Assembly (NCBI GenBank): GCA_040217575.1
Contig: JAVJPW010000002.1
Coordinates: 682,001-746,000, forward strand
Source: Pacificispira sp040217575
Lineage (GTDB): Bacteria; Pseudomonadota; Alphaproteobacteria; UBA8366; Aestuariispiraceae
Reading direction: 5' to 3'
Length of the DNA: 64,000 nucleotides
Shown piece after piece: positions 20,147 to 29,435 of this stretch (position 1 is the stretch's first letter; every line of letters starts with the position of its first letter). The position numbers were made by a program, and so were the translations under genes. The notes under the pieces were generated by a model. It did not search any database. It saw nothing but the letters and a program-made list of their open reading frames with translations, and was not told where the DNA came from.

Positions 20147-20580
20147 CGCGATACAATCCCGAAGAAGCGCGGCCCCGACCACTTCGCACCGGTGATCCGC
20201 TGCGCGACCTGGGACAGGGACCGGAAGGTCTCCCCGCGATAGAGCACGCCATCGTCCAGCACATCGACCACGTGGATTTCGCCATGCCAGTCCCGAACAA
20301 GACGCGTACCTGTCGCCGCTGTGGAACGTGTTGCGGTCTCCGCCGGATGCTCTCCATCGGCAATCGCGATCAGCTTCGCGTGGGTGTCGGGCCGCAACCC
20401 GCCTTGTGCCTGGGCCTGCCGGTGGTACGCGGCGGCGAGCGCAAGCAGACGCGATCCTATCCCTTTGGGTGGCGGGCGCCCATATACCTCCCCCCAGGCA
20501 TTCGCGAGATCGTCACGCGAAGTGGGCGAGGGGGACGCCGCATGGCATCCCCCGTCACCTTGGGTTTTGCGCGTCGCCAT
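20143..20580 (-). CDS. DUF2924 domain protein
   Basis: 145 residues. Family features are GIGSRLLALAAAYHRQAQAQGG in the first half (shown shortened: GIGSRLLALAAAYH) and VLDDGVLYRGETFRSLSQVA with ITGAKWSGPRFFG at the end. The second half resembles a small DNA-binding or accessory domain seen next to serine recombinases. The stop at 20143 overlaps the recombinase start, so translation is coupled. A recombinase accessory factor is inferred; no activity is established. Confidence 0.85.
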
Positions 20581-20582
20581 GA

Positions 20583-21080
20583 TCAGGCGCCCGCGCGGTA
20601 GATCGTCTCGCCCTTGCCGTTCTTGTCGCGGGCGATGTCGATCCCCTTCTTTCGCAGCCCGGTCAGCGCGGCGCGGACGCTGTGCGGCTGCCAGCCCGTC
20701 GCGTCCTGCAGCGCAGGGACGGTCGCACCCTGCTTCCGGCGCATCAGCTTTAGGATAGCGTCAGTCTTTCCGCCCTTTTTAGGAGCCTTAGGTTCGGGCG
20801 GTGCCTTCTCAGTGGCCGGCGCCGGCGTGGCTATGCCGAGCGCTTCCAGGCCGGCGGCCGTGATGCGTAGCGCCTTCGGATCATCGCCGTCCCGGTCCTG
20901 CCAGTCGGGCGCGCCGCCTATCTCTTCGATGTACCCGCGATCGATCAGGGTCTGCAGGCACTTCGTCCGCGCGCCGCCGACGAGCGTCAGCCCGTCTGGC
21001 AGGGGAAGGATGAGCCCATCGTCGCGCTGGGCCGAATTGGACAGAATAACGAGCTGGGAATCGGTGAGCTTCTTGGCCAT
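20583..21080 (-). CDS. DUF3489 domain protein
   Basis: 165 residues from the ATG at 21080, which has GGAGG a few bases upstream; an in-frame ATG at 21092 and a longer open frame to 21347 are less likely. The N-terminal half has TDSQLVILSNSAQRDDG. After a Pro/Lys-rich linker, the C-terminal DUF3489 winged-helix-like part reads KTDAILKLMRRKQGATVPAL and GWQPHSVRAALTGLRKKG. It is probably DNA-binding and lies two bases before the DUF2924 gene. A role in controlling the recombinase is inferred. Confidence 0.83.
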   Translation of the reverse strand: MAKKLTDSQLVILSNSAQRDDGLILPLPDGLTLVGGARTKCLQTLIDRGYIEEIGGAPDWQDRDGDDPKALRITAAGLEALGIATPAPATEKAPPEPKAPKKGGKTDAILKLMRRKQGATVPALQDATGWQPHSVRAALTGLRKKGIDIARDKNGKGETIYRAGA

Positions 21081-21267
21081 GGTTGCCTCCATCGTGCCGG
21101 GCAGCCGCGGGATGCGGGTGCTTACACTGCCCCGAGCCCGGGGCCGGAGAGATCGGTCGGCGGGCAGAGGCTTGGGGGCGGTGGGTGCCTGTCCTCGACC
21201 GACAGCAACGCTTCCTTTGCAGAGCAAGTCCAGTCGAAAGTGCGACAGTACGGATGACAGTCGCGTA

Positions 21268-22698
21268 TCAGAAGAGGCCAATCGTTCGACCGACCACAAT
21301 CCGTCGGTGCCGGCCCCTCGTTGCCCAGAAGAGAAACTGCGACACACTGTCGACCTGATCGTCGTGCCGCCCGTTCGGGAACGCGAGCAACTCTGACTTG
21401 AAGTCGTCCAGCCACACAGCCTCTCTCGGAATGTGAACCCTGCCCGCCTCGATTTCGGCAGACTGGTTACTCATCCGCGTTACCTTGTCGGTTTCCGGTT
21501 CGATTGCGATTGGACGAACGCCGGCCCGTTCGTAAGTCAGGTCCTGGATCAGCTGCGTTCCTGACCCCTTATCCTCAATCAGAACCGTGTGGGCACCGAA
21601 ACGGTAGCTGAGTTCGATCACCTTCTTCTTGAGAAGAGGGTATTCGAGCTTGAAGCGGTTCACACTGAGCAGGTAATAGTCATCGCGCTTTTTTAGCCAG
21701 GTACTACAGGCGGACCAATCGTTCAGTTCACCAGCCTTGTTCGCTGTGTCCCAGCTTTGAACGATCCTGCCGTCGCTGTTGTGCGCCGGCGCGCTGTCAT
21801 AAAACTGGAACCATTGCCATTTGATAAGATTGCCTTCGACCGGGACCGGCCGCTGGAGATACTGCGCCGAGAATACGGCAGCCCCTATCTCACGTTTGAT
21901 GTCCTCTAACACGTTCAGGGGTTCACGGTCTTCATGGAGAACTGAACCCGATGCACGGTGATGGATTCGATTGGGGCCGATTTCGATGATCTGATCATGA
22001 TCAGCAATCGCCGGCAGGTCCAGTTGCACCCAGCCGTGCTCTTTTTCGAGGAGGTAGCCGACGAGGTCATCCTCATGAAGTCGCTGCATGACGACGATGA
22101 TCACGTCGTCTTTTTTGCTGTCAAGGCGTGAGTAGAGCGTACCGTCGAACCACTGTTTTACGCTCTCACGTTTGACGTCAGAGAGAGCGTCGCCGGGCTT
22201 CATCGGATCATCAACAATAAGGACGTTGCCGCCGCGGCCTGTAAGTGCTCCCCCCAGTGAGGTGCCGTAACGAACCCCCTGCCGCGTGGTCTCAAACTCG
22301 AGTTCAGCTGACTTCTTCGGGTTCAGTCGCGTCTGCGGGAAAAGCTGTTTGTACCACCGACTCTCCATGACCGCGCGACAGTCACGGGCATGCTTCGCCG
22401 TGAGCTCGTTAGCGTAACTTGCCGCAATGATCTTTTGGGTCGGATCGTGCCCCAGAAGATACGCCGGGAAAGCCACCGACGCACAAATGGATTTGAGGCT
22501 TCTCGGCGGCAAAGTGATGATCAGCCGCTTGATTTCACCACGCATGCACCGAACCAGCTTCCAGGCAATTGCATCGATGTGCCAATTGTGCTGATAAGCG
22601 GCGCCCGGTGCGATTGTCTGAACAACGCGATGCACGAACGTCGGGAAGTCGTCTCGCATTGCCGCACGAAGCGCCTGTCTCTCGATTAGCGTATTCAT
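21268..22698 (-). CDS. Phage terminase large subunit
   Basis: 476 residues. The N-terminal ATPase has the Walker A-like LPPRSLKS and Walker B VLIVDDPM, with the coupling region IIVVMQRLHEDDLVGYLL. The C-terminal nuclease part shows WDTANKAGELNDWSACSTW and ...TVLIEDKGSGTQLIQDL, with acidic residues of an RNase H-like fold. Such enzymes pump and cut DNA during packaging. No portal, capsid or tail gene is present, so the element cannot make its own particle as seen here. It is co-translated with the DUF5681 gene (1-base overlap). Confidence 0.92.
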   Translation of the reverse strand: MNTLIERQALRAAMRDDFPTFVHRVVQTIAPGAAYQHNWHIDAIAWKLVRCMRGEIKRLIITLPPRSLKSICASVAFPAYLLGHDPTQKIIAASYANELTAKHARDCRAVMESRWYKQLFPQTRLNPKKSAELEFETTRQGVRYGTSLGGALTGRGGNVLIVDDPMKPGDALSDVKRESVKQWFDGTLYSRLDSKKDDVIIVVMQRLHEDDLVGYLLEKEHGWVQLDLPAIADHDQIIEIGPNRIHHRASGSVLHEDREPLNVLEDIKREIGAAVFSAQYLQRPVPVEGNLIKWQWFQFYDSAPAHNSDGRIVQSWDTANKAGELNDWSACSTWLKKRDDYYLLSVNRFKLEYPLLKKKVIELSYRFGAHTVLIEDKGSGTQLIQDLTYERAGVRPIAIEPETDKVTRMSNQSAEIEAGRVHIPREAVWLDDFKSELLAFPNGRHDDQVDSVSQFLFWATRGRHRRIVVGRTIGLF

Positions 22699-23132
22699 TA
22701 CTCAGTCTCCTGTGCGATATTTGATTCTGTAGCACCGGAAAGAGCCTCTTCACGGATGCGTCGCTTCAGACCCTCCAACACGTCCGCTTCTTCCCGGCTC
22801 AATGCGATACCGGCAATCTCATCTCCTTCGGTGAAATCTTCAAATCGAAGGCAGAGATCGAGGATCTTAGCGGCTGCCCGGTCGTTACCCTTCACGCCGC
22901 GCGCAACCAGGCTTTTGATCATCGCACGCTGTTTAGTGACTTTTTTTGACGTGCCGCTTTCCTGTATGGAAACGGTCTCTGCCAGTTCCTCCAGCACATC
23001 TGTCTTGAGGTTCTTGATGCCCTTCGGCCGTCCCTTGCGATTGCCGGACTGTCCTTTTTTGAATTGGTACTTAGAGGGCGGCTTGCCGTACCCGACCTTG
23101 TATTCGGCGTCTTCTCGCTTCTTGTTGGTCAT
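22698..23132 (-). CDS. DUF5681 domain protein
   Basis: 144 residues, highly charged. The N-terminal motif VGYGKPPSKYQFKKGQSGN followed by RKGRPKG is the hallmark of DUF5681, often found just upstream of terminase large subunits. It may act as a small-terminase-like DNA-binding protein, but that is inference. Its start overlaps the 3' end of the methyltransferase gene, and its stop overlaps the terminase start. Confidence 0.85.
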   Translation of the reverse strand: MTNKKREDAEYKVGYGKPPSKYQFKKGQSGNRKGRPKGIKNLKTDVLEELAETVSIQESGTSKKVTKQRAMIKSLVARGVKGNDRAAAKILDLCLRFEDFTEGDEIAGIALSREEADVLEGLKRRIREEALSGATESNIAQETE

Positions 23133-24460
23133 TGGCTGACTCCCGACTTGTCAACGTCCGATGCCAAACTCTCCCGTTCGATTTCCGCGAATGTTCGACC
23201 GTCTTCGTGCAGGATGGCGTCCTGACCCGTAGCGGCCTGCAGTCGTCTCAGCATCACGTCCACGTAAACTGGATCCAGCTCCAGACCGTATCCGCGCCTG
23301 CCGGTCTTTTCAGCCGCTAGGAGCGTCGTGCCGCTACCAGAAAAGACATCGAGAATTATGCCGCCACGGTTCGAGCAGTCCTGAATGGCATCTGAAACGA
23401 GGGCAATCGGCTTTACGGTCGGATGCAAATTGAGCTCGGTATTCCTGTCACCGCCGAAGCTGTTGATCCCAGGATAGGTCCAGACGTTCGTCCGATTGCG
23501 GCCATGACGACCAAGTTCGACGTTGTTGATGTGTGCTCCCGTGCCCGACTTGAATACGAACACGAGCTCGTGCATCGAACGATAGAGGGAACCCATACCG
23601 CCGTTGGTCTTGGCCCATATGCAAAGGTTCTTGAACTCGTCATAGACCTCGCCCGCAGCCGCCATCACCTCAGCGATATGCCTCCAGTCCATGAAAATAA
23701 AGTGAATGGCACCGTCGACGCTGCTGCGTGCGAGGTTCAAGAAGGCCGTCTTAAGGAATTTCTCGAACTGTTCCCGTGTCATCTCGCCGGACGCCATAGC
23801 GAACTCCCGGTGTCTGACTTTGCCTAGCCCGCACACATGACCGTCTACAGGCACGTTGTAGGGTGGATCTGTAAAAATCATTTGTGCCTTTTCATCACCC
23901 AAAAGCCTGGCTGCATCGTTCGCGTTGGTGGCATCGCCACACATGATCCGGTGTCGCCCGATCTCCCATTTGTCGCCAGGCTTGGAGATGGCTGGTCGGT
24001 TGCGATCAACAGAGGGTGGCTCCTCTTCTGTTTCACCCCCATCCGCTGCCTCACCAATCAGGATGTCGATCTCCGCCATTTCAAAGCCGGTCAGTGTGAT
24101 ATCGAGGTCAATGTCGACTTCGAGCAGGGATTGAAGCTCGATCGCGAGGACTGCCGGGTCCCAACCGGCGTTCTCTGCCAGTTTGTTGTCTGCGATGATG
24201 TAGGCGCGTTTTTCCGCCTCGCTCAATGACGTGATCGCGACGACAGGAACATTCTCGAGGCCGAGTTCAAGGGCGGCCATCAACCGGCCATGACCGGCAA
24301 TGACGCCACCTTCGCCATCGACAAGGATCGGGTTGGTCCAGCCGAATTGCTTGATGCTCTCGGCAATCTGGCGAATATGCTTCTTCGAGTGTGTTCGGGC
24401 GTTTCGGGGATAGGGGGTCAGCCGCTTGGGGCTAATCTCTGAGATCCGTAGATTTTTCAT
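23129..24460 (-). CDS. ParB-like nuclease domain fused to beta-class DNA methyltransferase
   Basis: 443 residues from the ATG at 24460, with GGAG about 7 bases upstream. Residues ~1-100 form a ParB/Srx-like domain (ISEISPKRLTPYPRNARTHS, GHGRLMAALELG). The methyltransferase follows: motif IV TDPPY at 197-201 and, later, motif I DVFSGSGTT at 371-379, an order typical of beta-class N4/N6 amino-methyltransferases. It modifies adenine or cytosine at an unknown site. The neighbours are DUF5681 and terminase, so it probably protects the element's DNA rather than forming a classic restriction pair, though an Mrr-like nuclease lies upstream. Confidence 0.92.
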   Translation of the reverse strand: MKNLRISEISPKRLTPYPRNARTHSKKHIRQIAESIKQFGWTNPILVDGEGGVIAGHGRLMAALELGLENVPVVAITSLSEAEKRAYIIADNKLAENAGWDPAVLAIELQSLLEVDIDLDITLTGFEMAEIDILIGEAADGGETEEEPPSVDRNRPAISKPGDKWEIGRHRIMCGDATNANDAARLLGDEKAQMIFTDPPYNVPVDGHVCGLGKVRHREFAMASGEMTREQFEKFLKTAFLNLARSSVDGAIHFIFMDWRHIAEVMAAAGEVYDEFKNLCIWAKTNGGMGSLYRSMHELVFVFKSGTGAHINNVELGRHGRNRTNVWTYPGINSFGGDRNTELNLHPTVKPIALVSDAIQDCSNRGGIILDVFSGSGTTLLAAEKTGRRGYGLELDPVYVDVMLRRLQAATGQDAILHEDGRTFAEIERESLASDVDKSGVSQ

Positions 24461-24918
24461 GAATGGGCTCCAGGTACTTGGGAGCCACAAACAAAAAAAC
24501 GTGACCCCCGATGAACGTTTCGCATCCCCGGTTGATACCGGATCGTCGAACCCATCGGGCGTCACGCCCTCACTTTGAACCTACTTCCCTTCCGTATCGG
24601 ATCACCCTAGGTCGTCAAAACAACCCCAGAAAGGCCTCGGTTCAGGCAGCGCAAAAGTAGCGGTTCCAATGCCATCAATCAAGACATTCTGATCGACGTT
24701 GATGTGCTGGATCTCCCGTTTCCCCAAATGTTGTCCGACTAGCAGTTACCGGCCGCCTGGTTTGCAACTTTCCAAGTCGAAACGTTTTCTGGGAAAATTG
24801 TCTAAATCTGACACCCGCTCAGTATCACGCCTTGGTAGGCCATCGTTACATGGATTTAGGGGGCTTTACGTTACCCGCGATCTCGTTGCGATACCCAATC
24901 GGGACCACGATCTGGGCG
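24461..24918. other. Intergenic stretch before the phage-like module, no gene seen
   Basis: These 458 bases separate the methyltransferase start from the 3' end of the Mrr-like gene. Open frames here overlap neighbours or lack a start with a ribosome site. The region must hold the promoter of the long reverse-strand transcript running through the terminase. No strong hairpin was found. Confidence 0.5.
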
Positions 24919-25941
24919 TTACGCGCAGCGGGAAAGCAACCAGTCAAACAATCCTGCGTCGAAGACCATCGTGGCCAACTTATCAGGCCCAATAACGGAG
25001 ACGCCAGCAGCAGAAGTGTGCAAAGGTTTGGGGGCGGAGTGATAGACGAAGAACAGTCGCTCTTCGTAGCGATACTGAAAATCAGCGATGTATCGATCCA
25101 GTTCATTCTGGTCCGTACGTGACTTCACCTGAACGACAGCCTTCTCTCCGGTAACGGGCAATTCCAGTTCGAGGTCTACAGTCTTCTGAGTTCCACCCAA
25201 GGCACCCTTCCTGCGCCAGCCGCTCCGAGAGAATACCAGATCCACCAAAATCTCGAAGTCATGCCACGGCAGCAGAGCCAGGAGATCCCGGATTGATTGA
25301 AGACACGTAGCGCGAGCGCCCTCCGCTTCGATGACCTTGGGTATCTGTAGGTCGTGTATCTTTCTAAGAAGATAGTCCGACGCATTCACATCACAGATCG
25401 TTCCTCGGAACTGTGAGACAGCAGTCAGGTTACCATTCAGTTCAGAGATCAAGAGCGGCTTGCCAGCGATGCTCATGTCCGACCAACCGTTCGCAGTGCG
25501 ACGAAGGCGACTACCGTTGGGGCAGACTTCTGGGTTGGAACTCAAAAACTCAACAGGACCATCTAACTGGCACCACCAAAGCCGGCCGCGGCTGAACGTT
25601 ATCCAGATCGTATCCGGCTCAGCGTGGTAGAACTCTAGCACCTGTCGTGCGAAGTCAGTCGCAGTGCGAGGCGAGCGACCCGTTTCTAAGAAGCCAGCTT
25701 CTAGAGATGTTCTGTCTCCCCTCAAGGCGTCCTCATGTGAGGCTTCATAGAACGCCAGCCGCGCTGTGCCATCAGAGAGGCACCGGTCTTCCCAGGACCC
25801 CTTAGTGCCAAGCTTGATGAACTTGGCGGCGGGTGGCGAATTCTGGATGCTCAGCTTCTTCAAAGCACTAGCTCTGACGGCATATGGGAGGCGCACCGTC
25901 AGCTCCTCAGTTTCAGGAACTGCACAGAGCAATGCTTCCAA
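24919..25941 (-). CDS. Restriction-endonuclease-like (Mrr-type PD-(D/E)xK) protein
   Basis: 340 residues. The N-terminal ~210 residues match nothing I know. The C-terminal ~110 residues have an Mrr-like core: HDFEILVDLVFSRSGWRRKG, then Asp256 in TVDLELELP and Q271-V272-K273 in KAVVQVKSRTDQ, which gives the D-x14-QxK catalytic layout. Mrr-type nucleases cut modified or foreign DNA. The gene is divergent from a small XRE regulator (72-base gap), an arrangement seen in restriction-modification control. The unknown N-terminal part probably recognises the target. Confidence 0.75.
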   Translation of the reverse strand: MEALLCAVPETEELTVRLPYAVRASALKKLSIQNSPPAAKFIKLGTKGSWEDRCLSDGTARLAFYEASHEDALRGDRTSLEAGFLETGRSPRTATDFARQVLEFYHAEPDTIWITFSRGRLWWCQLDGPVEFLSSNPEVCPNGSRLRRTANGWSDMSIAGKPLLISELNGNLTAVSQFRGTICDVNASDYLLRKIHDLQIPKVIEAEGARATCLQSIRDLLALLPWHDFEILVDLVFSRSGWRRKGALGGTQKTVDLELELPVTGEKAVVQVKSRTDQNELDRYIADFQYRYEERLFFVYHSAPKPLHTSAAGVSVIGPDKLATMVFDAGLFDWLLSRCA

Positions 25942-26013
25942 TGAAATTCAAGTCAACGAAAAAGAGACTCATAGTCTGTAGATCAATTGTCTACAAATCG
26001 CTCGCTATAGCGG

Positions 26014-26217
26014 ATGGATATTCGCATGCGGGTCGGGAAAAACGTTCAACGTCTCAGGAAGGCGAAAGGCTGGTCCCAGGAGGAGCTGGCCTTCGAGTGT
26101 GGACTACACCGAACCTACATCAGCGGCGTGGAGCGGGGCATAAGGAACCCGACCGTGACCGTGCTGGAGAAGATAGCGACAAGTCTGGAGGAGAACCCAA
26201 AAGCCCTATTGGAATGA
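26014..26217 (+). CDS. XRE-family helix-turn-helix regulator, controller-like
   Basis: 67 residues, one HTH_3 domain: NVQRLRKAKGWSQEELAFECG and TYISGVERGIRNPTVTVLEK. The size and sequence resemble controller (C) proteins of restriction-modification loci. The start is the ATG at 26014 or the in-frame ATG at 26026. It is divergent from the Mrr-like nuclease gene, so it probably times expression of that gene. A general phage-type repressor is the alternative. Confidence 0.85.
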   Translation: MDIRMRVGKNVQRLRKAKGWSQEELAFECGLHRTYISGVERGIRNPTVTVLEKIATSLEENPKALLE

Positions 26218-26265
26218 AATGAAAATTTATTGGTCGATTGAGGTGCATCTGCCTCCATGCGAATC

Positions 26266-26315
26266 TCAGGTTCATAACTTGAAGGCCACAGATTCAAATC
26301 CTGTCCACACAACCA
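26266..26315 (+). pseudogene. tRNA-like remnant with CAT anticodon arm
   Basis: An anticodon arm TCAGG/CTTGA with loop TTCATAA, a 5-base variable loop, a T arm ACAGA-TTCAAAT-CCTGT and a 3' end CCACACA-A-CCA can be read. The matching 5' acceptor strand (TGTGTGG) and a good D arm are missing upstream. It looks like the 3' two-thirds of a tRNA, possibly an element-borne or insertion-truncated copy. It lies 48 bases after the XRE gene. Confidence 0.45.
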
Positions 26316-26402
26316 ATTTTATCAACGCCTTAGCGCTAAAATCGCTAGGCCGTTCTGCATTGCTGAAAGCATATGGGGAGCAGGTTAGATTTGAGATTGG
26401 CG

Positions 26403-27221
26403 CTAAAAGCGTCTTCTTGAACGTTGAATGCGTTTGTTAGCCAAGTATCTGCTAAATCCTAGGCGTGGGATAGGGTCGGGAACTCTAGGTGCCGGTCTTT
26501 TGGGAAGTTTGATTCTTTCAAATAGTCCGGATGTAGTTCCTTGTCCGATTTCCGACTTGGTGATATCGGCGACAATCTGAGATTTGAAAATTGGCGTTAA
26601 GAGGGCCGTCTCTTCGGAACTGGAAGGGTCCAGGCGCCATAGTAAAGGTTCCCGGACGCCGTCAAGTTTGTCATTTGCTATCACGTGGTCTCCGAAGTCA
26701 AAAAACACCGTCTTGGTGCTACTTACCCATTTTCGGAGCAATGGGCTGTCACTTGTGGATGCTGAAAAGATAGGCGGCTTTTTGTTGATAAGTTGGCTAC
26801 CGCAAAGAGCCTTCTCAAAGCCAGAAGTTCCCCGTTTTAGGCGTAGGCCTGAAACTATCCAGACAACGGTTTTGTAAAAATCTTCACGCTTCCGACGCTC
26901 GGTTGGGTCAATATGTGAGTACTGGATTTCTACGACGAGCCCATCAGGCCTTTTGAGGTCTGCTATGTGCCGCTCGCCACTTTCGGCTTTGTGGCTGATT
27001 TCATGCCATTCCTCAGGAAAGAGGCTCTTCCAGTCACGATGCCATTGGGTCTCGTTTTCGTGCCAGGCATCACAGTTTCGCCTGCCCCTATGTGCCCAGT
27101 GGTGAATTCTTTCCTCGCCACATTTTGCAACTAACTGGCAATCACAGTTGGGGCATGTCCCAACAATCCCTTTCATTGGATTGGATCGAATGCCTTCCAC
27201 CAAGGCAAAGTGAAGCTTCAT
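26403..27221 (-). CDS. CoiA-like nuclease-domain protein
   Basis: 272 residues. The N-terminus has a zinc-finger-like start (GTCPNCDCQLVAKCGEERI) and HHWAHRGRRNCDAW. It is followed by the CoiA-type PD-(D/E)xK core: ETQWHRDWKSLFP, RHIADLKRPDG and VVEIQYSHI, where the Asp and the ExQ residues are expected to bind metal. CoiA is known from competence, but such domains also appear in defence islands. It is next to CBASS on one side and to a restriction-like pair on the other, so a defence role is plausible (inference). The C-terminus ends in a basic tail. Confidence 0.75.
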   Translation of the reverse strand: MKLHFALVEGIRSNPMKGIVGTCPNCDCQLVAKCGEERIHHWAHRGRRNCDAWHENETQWHRDWKSLFPEEWHEISHKAESGERHIADLKRPDGLVVEIQYSHIDPTERRKREDFYKTVVWIVSGLRLKRGTSGFEKALCGSQLINKKPPIFSASTSDSPLLRKWVSSTKTVFFDFGDHVIANDKLDGVREPLLWRLDPSSSEETALLTPIFKSQIVADITKSEIGQGTTSGLFERIKLPKRPAPRVPDPIPRLGFSRYLANKRIQRSRRRF

Positions 27222-27408
27222 GAGCCTGGTCCTCTCAAGTGCACCTACCTCAGAACGGACCCGCTAGCGCGGCCATGTTCGTCTGATTATGGCCTTGCGT
27301 TGAAAAGGGGGTACGGCTGTTTCGACTTTCACATTGTTAATCCGTTACACCGGATTTTGCTTCTGACCACTTTTGATCGGAAAGAATGGAACCTGGTTCG
27401 CTAGAAAA

Positions 27409-28110
27409 TTAGTTGTTTTTCAATTTTCTAAATTCGATGTTCCCCGCTGTGTTGTAACCTTTATGCCAAGCTCGGTTAGTCCAAAATTTTCCAGACAAAA
27501 CTGCGTCTGATTTTGGGTCAAGGCGCAGATCCCCAGCCCCCAAAAACTTTTCCTCGTCAGTTTCGTCTCGGTTCAGGTTTTCTTGTTCATAGACATAAGA
27601 AATTCGTTTCACGCCATCGCGCCCTTCTTTATGCAATGTGCAGGACAAAGTGCGGGACTCTTTAATTACACCATTTGCTACTAAGGGAGTCAGAATAACG
27701 CTGGTGCGAAAGAAAGTTTGCTCAATGCGGCCATTGAGCTTTACCAGTTGAAGCTCGTTGGAAAGCAACGGGCCCTCAGACTCAAACTTGGGCGGTTCGC
27801 CGCTAATTAAGTTTTGGATTATTGGCCAGTTGGAAAGAATTGTAACCTCATAGTCTCCATTTAGGTCCGGGAATAGTTTTTCAGCTAACCACGGCCCTAA
27901 CATCGGAATTTTCCAAAAAAGTCTCCATTTCACCATAACAGCACTTACTAGACCTGCAGTGATCAGCACCGCTAGACGGTATGCCCAATTCGTTGAAATC
28001 CAGGACCAGCACTTGCTTAGCTCGATAAACAGGAGCTCTAGGCCAAGATAAATCAGTATCCCCAGGGCCACGGCGCCAGAAAGCCACTTGATTCCTGCAA
28101 GCTGAAACAT
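27409..28110 (-). CDS. cap15: Cap15-like CBASS effector (2TM + beta-barrel)
   Basis: 233 residues. Two membrane segments (about residues 8-32 and 42-65) are followed by a beta-rich soluble domain (DLNGDYEVTILSNWP, RIEQTFFRTSVILTPL, SGKFWTNRAWHKGYNTAG). This is the layout of the SMODS-associated 2TM-beta effector, Cap15, which binds a cyclic nucleotide and oligomerises to disrupt the inner membrane. It is divergent from the CD-NTase gene with an 83-base gap, whereas effectors in CBASS usually lie in the same operon. The family assignment rests on the pattern and on the neighbouring genes. Confidence 0.82.
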   Translation of the reverse strand: MFQLAGIKWLSGAVALGILIYLGLELLFIELSKCWSWISTNWAYRLAVLITAGLVSAVMVKWRLFWKIPMLGPWLAEKLFPDLNGDYEVTILSNWPIIQNLISGEPPKFESEGPLLSNELQLVKLNGRIEQTFFRTSVILTPLVANGVIKESRTLSCTLHKEGRDGVKRISYVYEQENLNRDETDEEKFLGAGDLRLDPKSDAVLSGKFWTNRAWHKGYNTAGNIEFRKLKNN

Positions 28111-28193
28111 CTTTACCTCTACAATTCGCCAAACCAGTTACCATTTAAAAACGAATCGAGTAACCTCAAACTACCTAGAGAAGGAGACTTTCT

Positions 28194-29435
28194 TTGTCGA
28201 TACGGGTCGATGCGCATCCAATTTTTTACACAAACCGAGAGCCACCCGCATACCACGCAGCAATTCGGCTTTCAGAAGAACACCGCAAGCAGCTAATCGC
28301 GGCCTCCGAGAAAGCGAGAACAGCGATACGAGACAAGTTTAAAGCCGGATTCGAGCTGTTAACGAAGGGCGCGAATGTCGCGCTTTACGAAAGCTCCGTC
28401 GCCCGTGCCTCAATGCGTGGTATTTCAAGCGGCGCCCACGCAGAACTTGTACCGCGTTTCCTTCGACAGGGAAGTGTTGCATACAACCTTGCTCTCGAAC
28501 CCTGTTATCCCTTGGTACAAGAAGTAGACATCGATGACGGCGTATACTTTCCAATGAGTTTTGTAGAAGGAAATCGACCGGCGCTTACGGTTGAAGGAAT
28601 GTTTTTAACAGTAGAGAATGCATTGAAGGAACTTTGTGCCTCCGAAGGCTGGATTCTGCTAGATAGCAATCACCCAAAGAGAAAATCGAATTGTGTTCGT
28701 ATCTTGCTGGGTGATGGCGCCCATCTCGACCTCCCTCTTTATGCAATTCCAAATGATCAGTTTGTCGTGCTTGAGAAAAACATGAAGGCTGCCATGGAAG
28801 CGCATTACTCATTGTCCCAGGCAATAAACAAACATCCAATTGACCCTGATTCAATTCAACTTGCCCATCGAGATGAAGGTTGGGTTCTGTCTGACCCAAG
28901 AATTCTCAACGACTGGTTCAAGAATCAAAAATCGGCATTTAGCGAATTGTCGGCGGTATGCCGTTACTTAAAAGGGTGGCGCGACTTTACATGGCCAAAC
29001 GGAGGGCCTTCATCCATTTGCTTAATGGCGTGTGCTGTGGCCGCCTTGAAAACCTTCGATTCGTCTCAGTACCAATCTCGACATGATCTTTTGATGCTTG
29101 AGGTCTCTGCAGCACTTCCAAAGCTTTTTTTAGAGCGAATTCCAAATCCTGCCTTAAAAAACGGTGATGGAAACTTGGACTCGGGTTGGGATGCGGAAGG
29201 GATGCGGACAGAGTATGTTGAGAAAGCACAAAAGTTTTCGGACGATCTATCTTCGGCGCTTACAAGAACAGCCGATAGAAATGAGATAGTGCGAAAATTG
29301 ACGATGATATTTGGTAATAGGATTCCGTCAGCGTTTTGGAATATCACAATTGGCGGCTCTGCAACAGCTTCGGTCATGGCAACCGAGCCAGACAAGCAGC
29401 CTCTTGCTCAAGTTACGCCACATATTTCGGCATAA
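28194..29435 (+). CDS. CBASS CD-NTase (DncV-like cyclic nucleotide synthase)
   Basis: 413 residues. The nucleotidyltransferase core has the G-S motif at residues 93-94 (FLRQGSVAYN), the catalytic acids Asp112 and Asp114 in EVDIDDGVYFP and the third acid Asp179 in HLDLPLY, a pattern close to DncV/CdnA-type enzymes. It makes a cyclic di- or trinucleotide on phage infection. The C-terminus ends ...TPHISA with a terminal Ala, which suits Cap2-catalysed conjugation. The TAA stop is followed without a gap by the Cap2 start at 29436. The nucleotide product cannot be told from sequence alone. Confidence 0.92.
   Translation: MSIRVDAHPIFYTNREPPAYHAAIRLSEEHRKQLIAASEKARTAIRDKFKAGFELLTKGANVALYESSVARASMRGISSGAHAELVPRFLRQGSVAYNLALEPCYPLVQEVDIDDGVYFPMSFVEGNRPALTVEGMFLTVENALKELCASEGWILLDSNHPKRKSNCVRILLGDGAHLDLPLYAIPNDQFVVLEKNMKAAMEAHYSLSQAINKHPIDPDSIQLAHRDEGWVLSDPRILNDWFKNQKSAFSELSAVCRYLKGWRDFTWPNGGPSSICLMACAVAALKTFDSSQYQSRHDLLMLEVSAALPKLFLERIPNPALKNGDGNLDSGWDAEGMRTEYVEKAQKFSDDLSSALTRTADRNEIVRKLTMIFGNRIPSAFWNITIGGSATASVMATEPDKQPLAQVTPHISA

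Noticed and set aside
26115..26312. A 65-residue reverse-strand open frame with GQDLNLWPSSYEP
   Set aside because: The same tRNA back-translation artefact; it also overlaps the XRE gene on the other strand.
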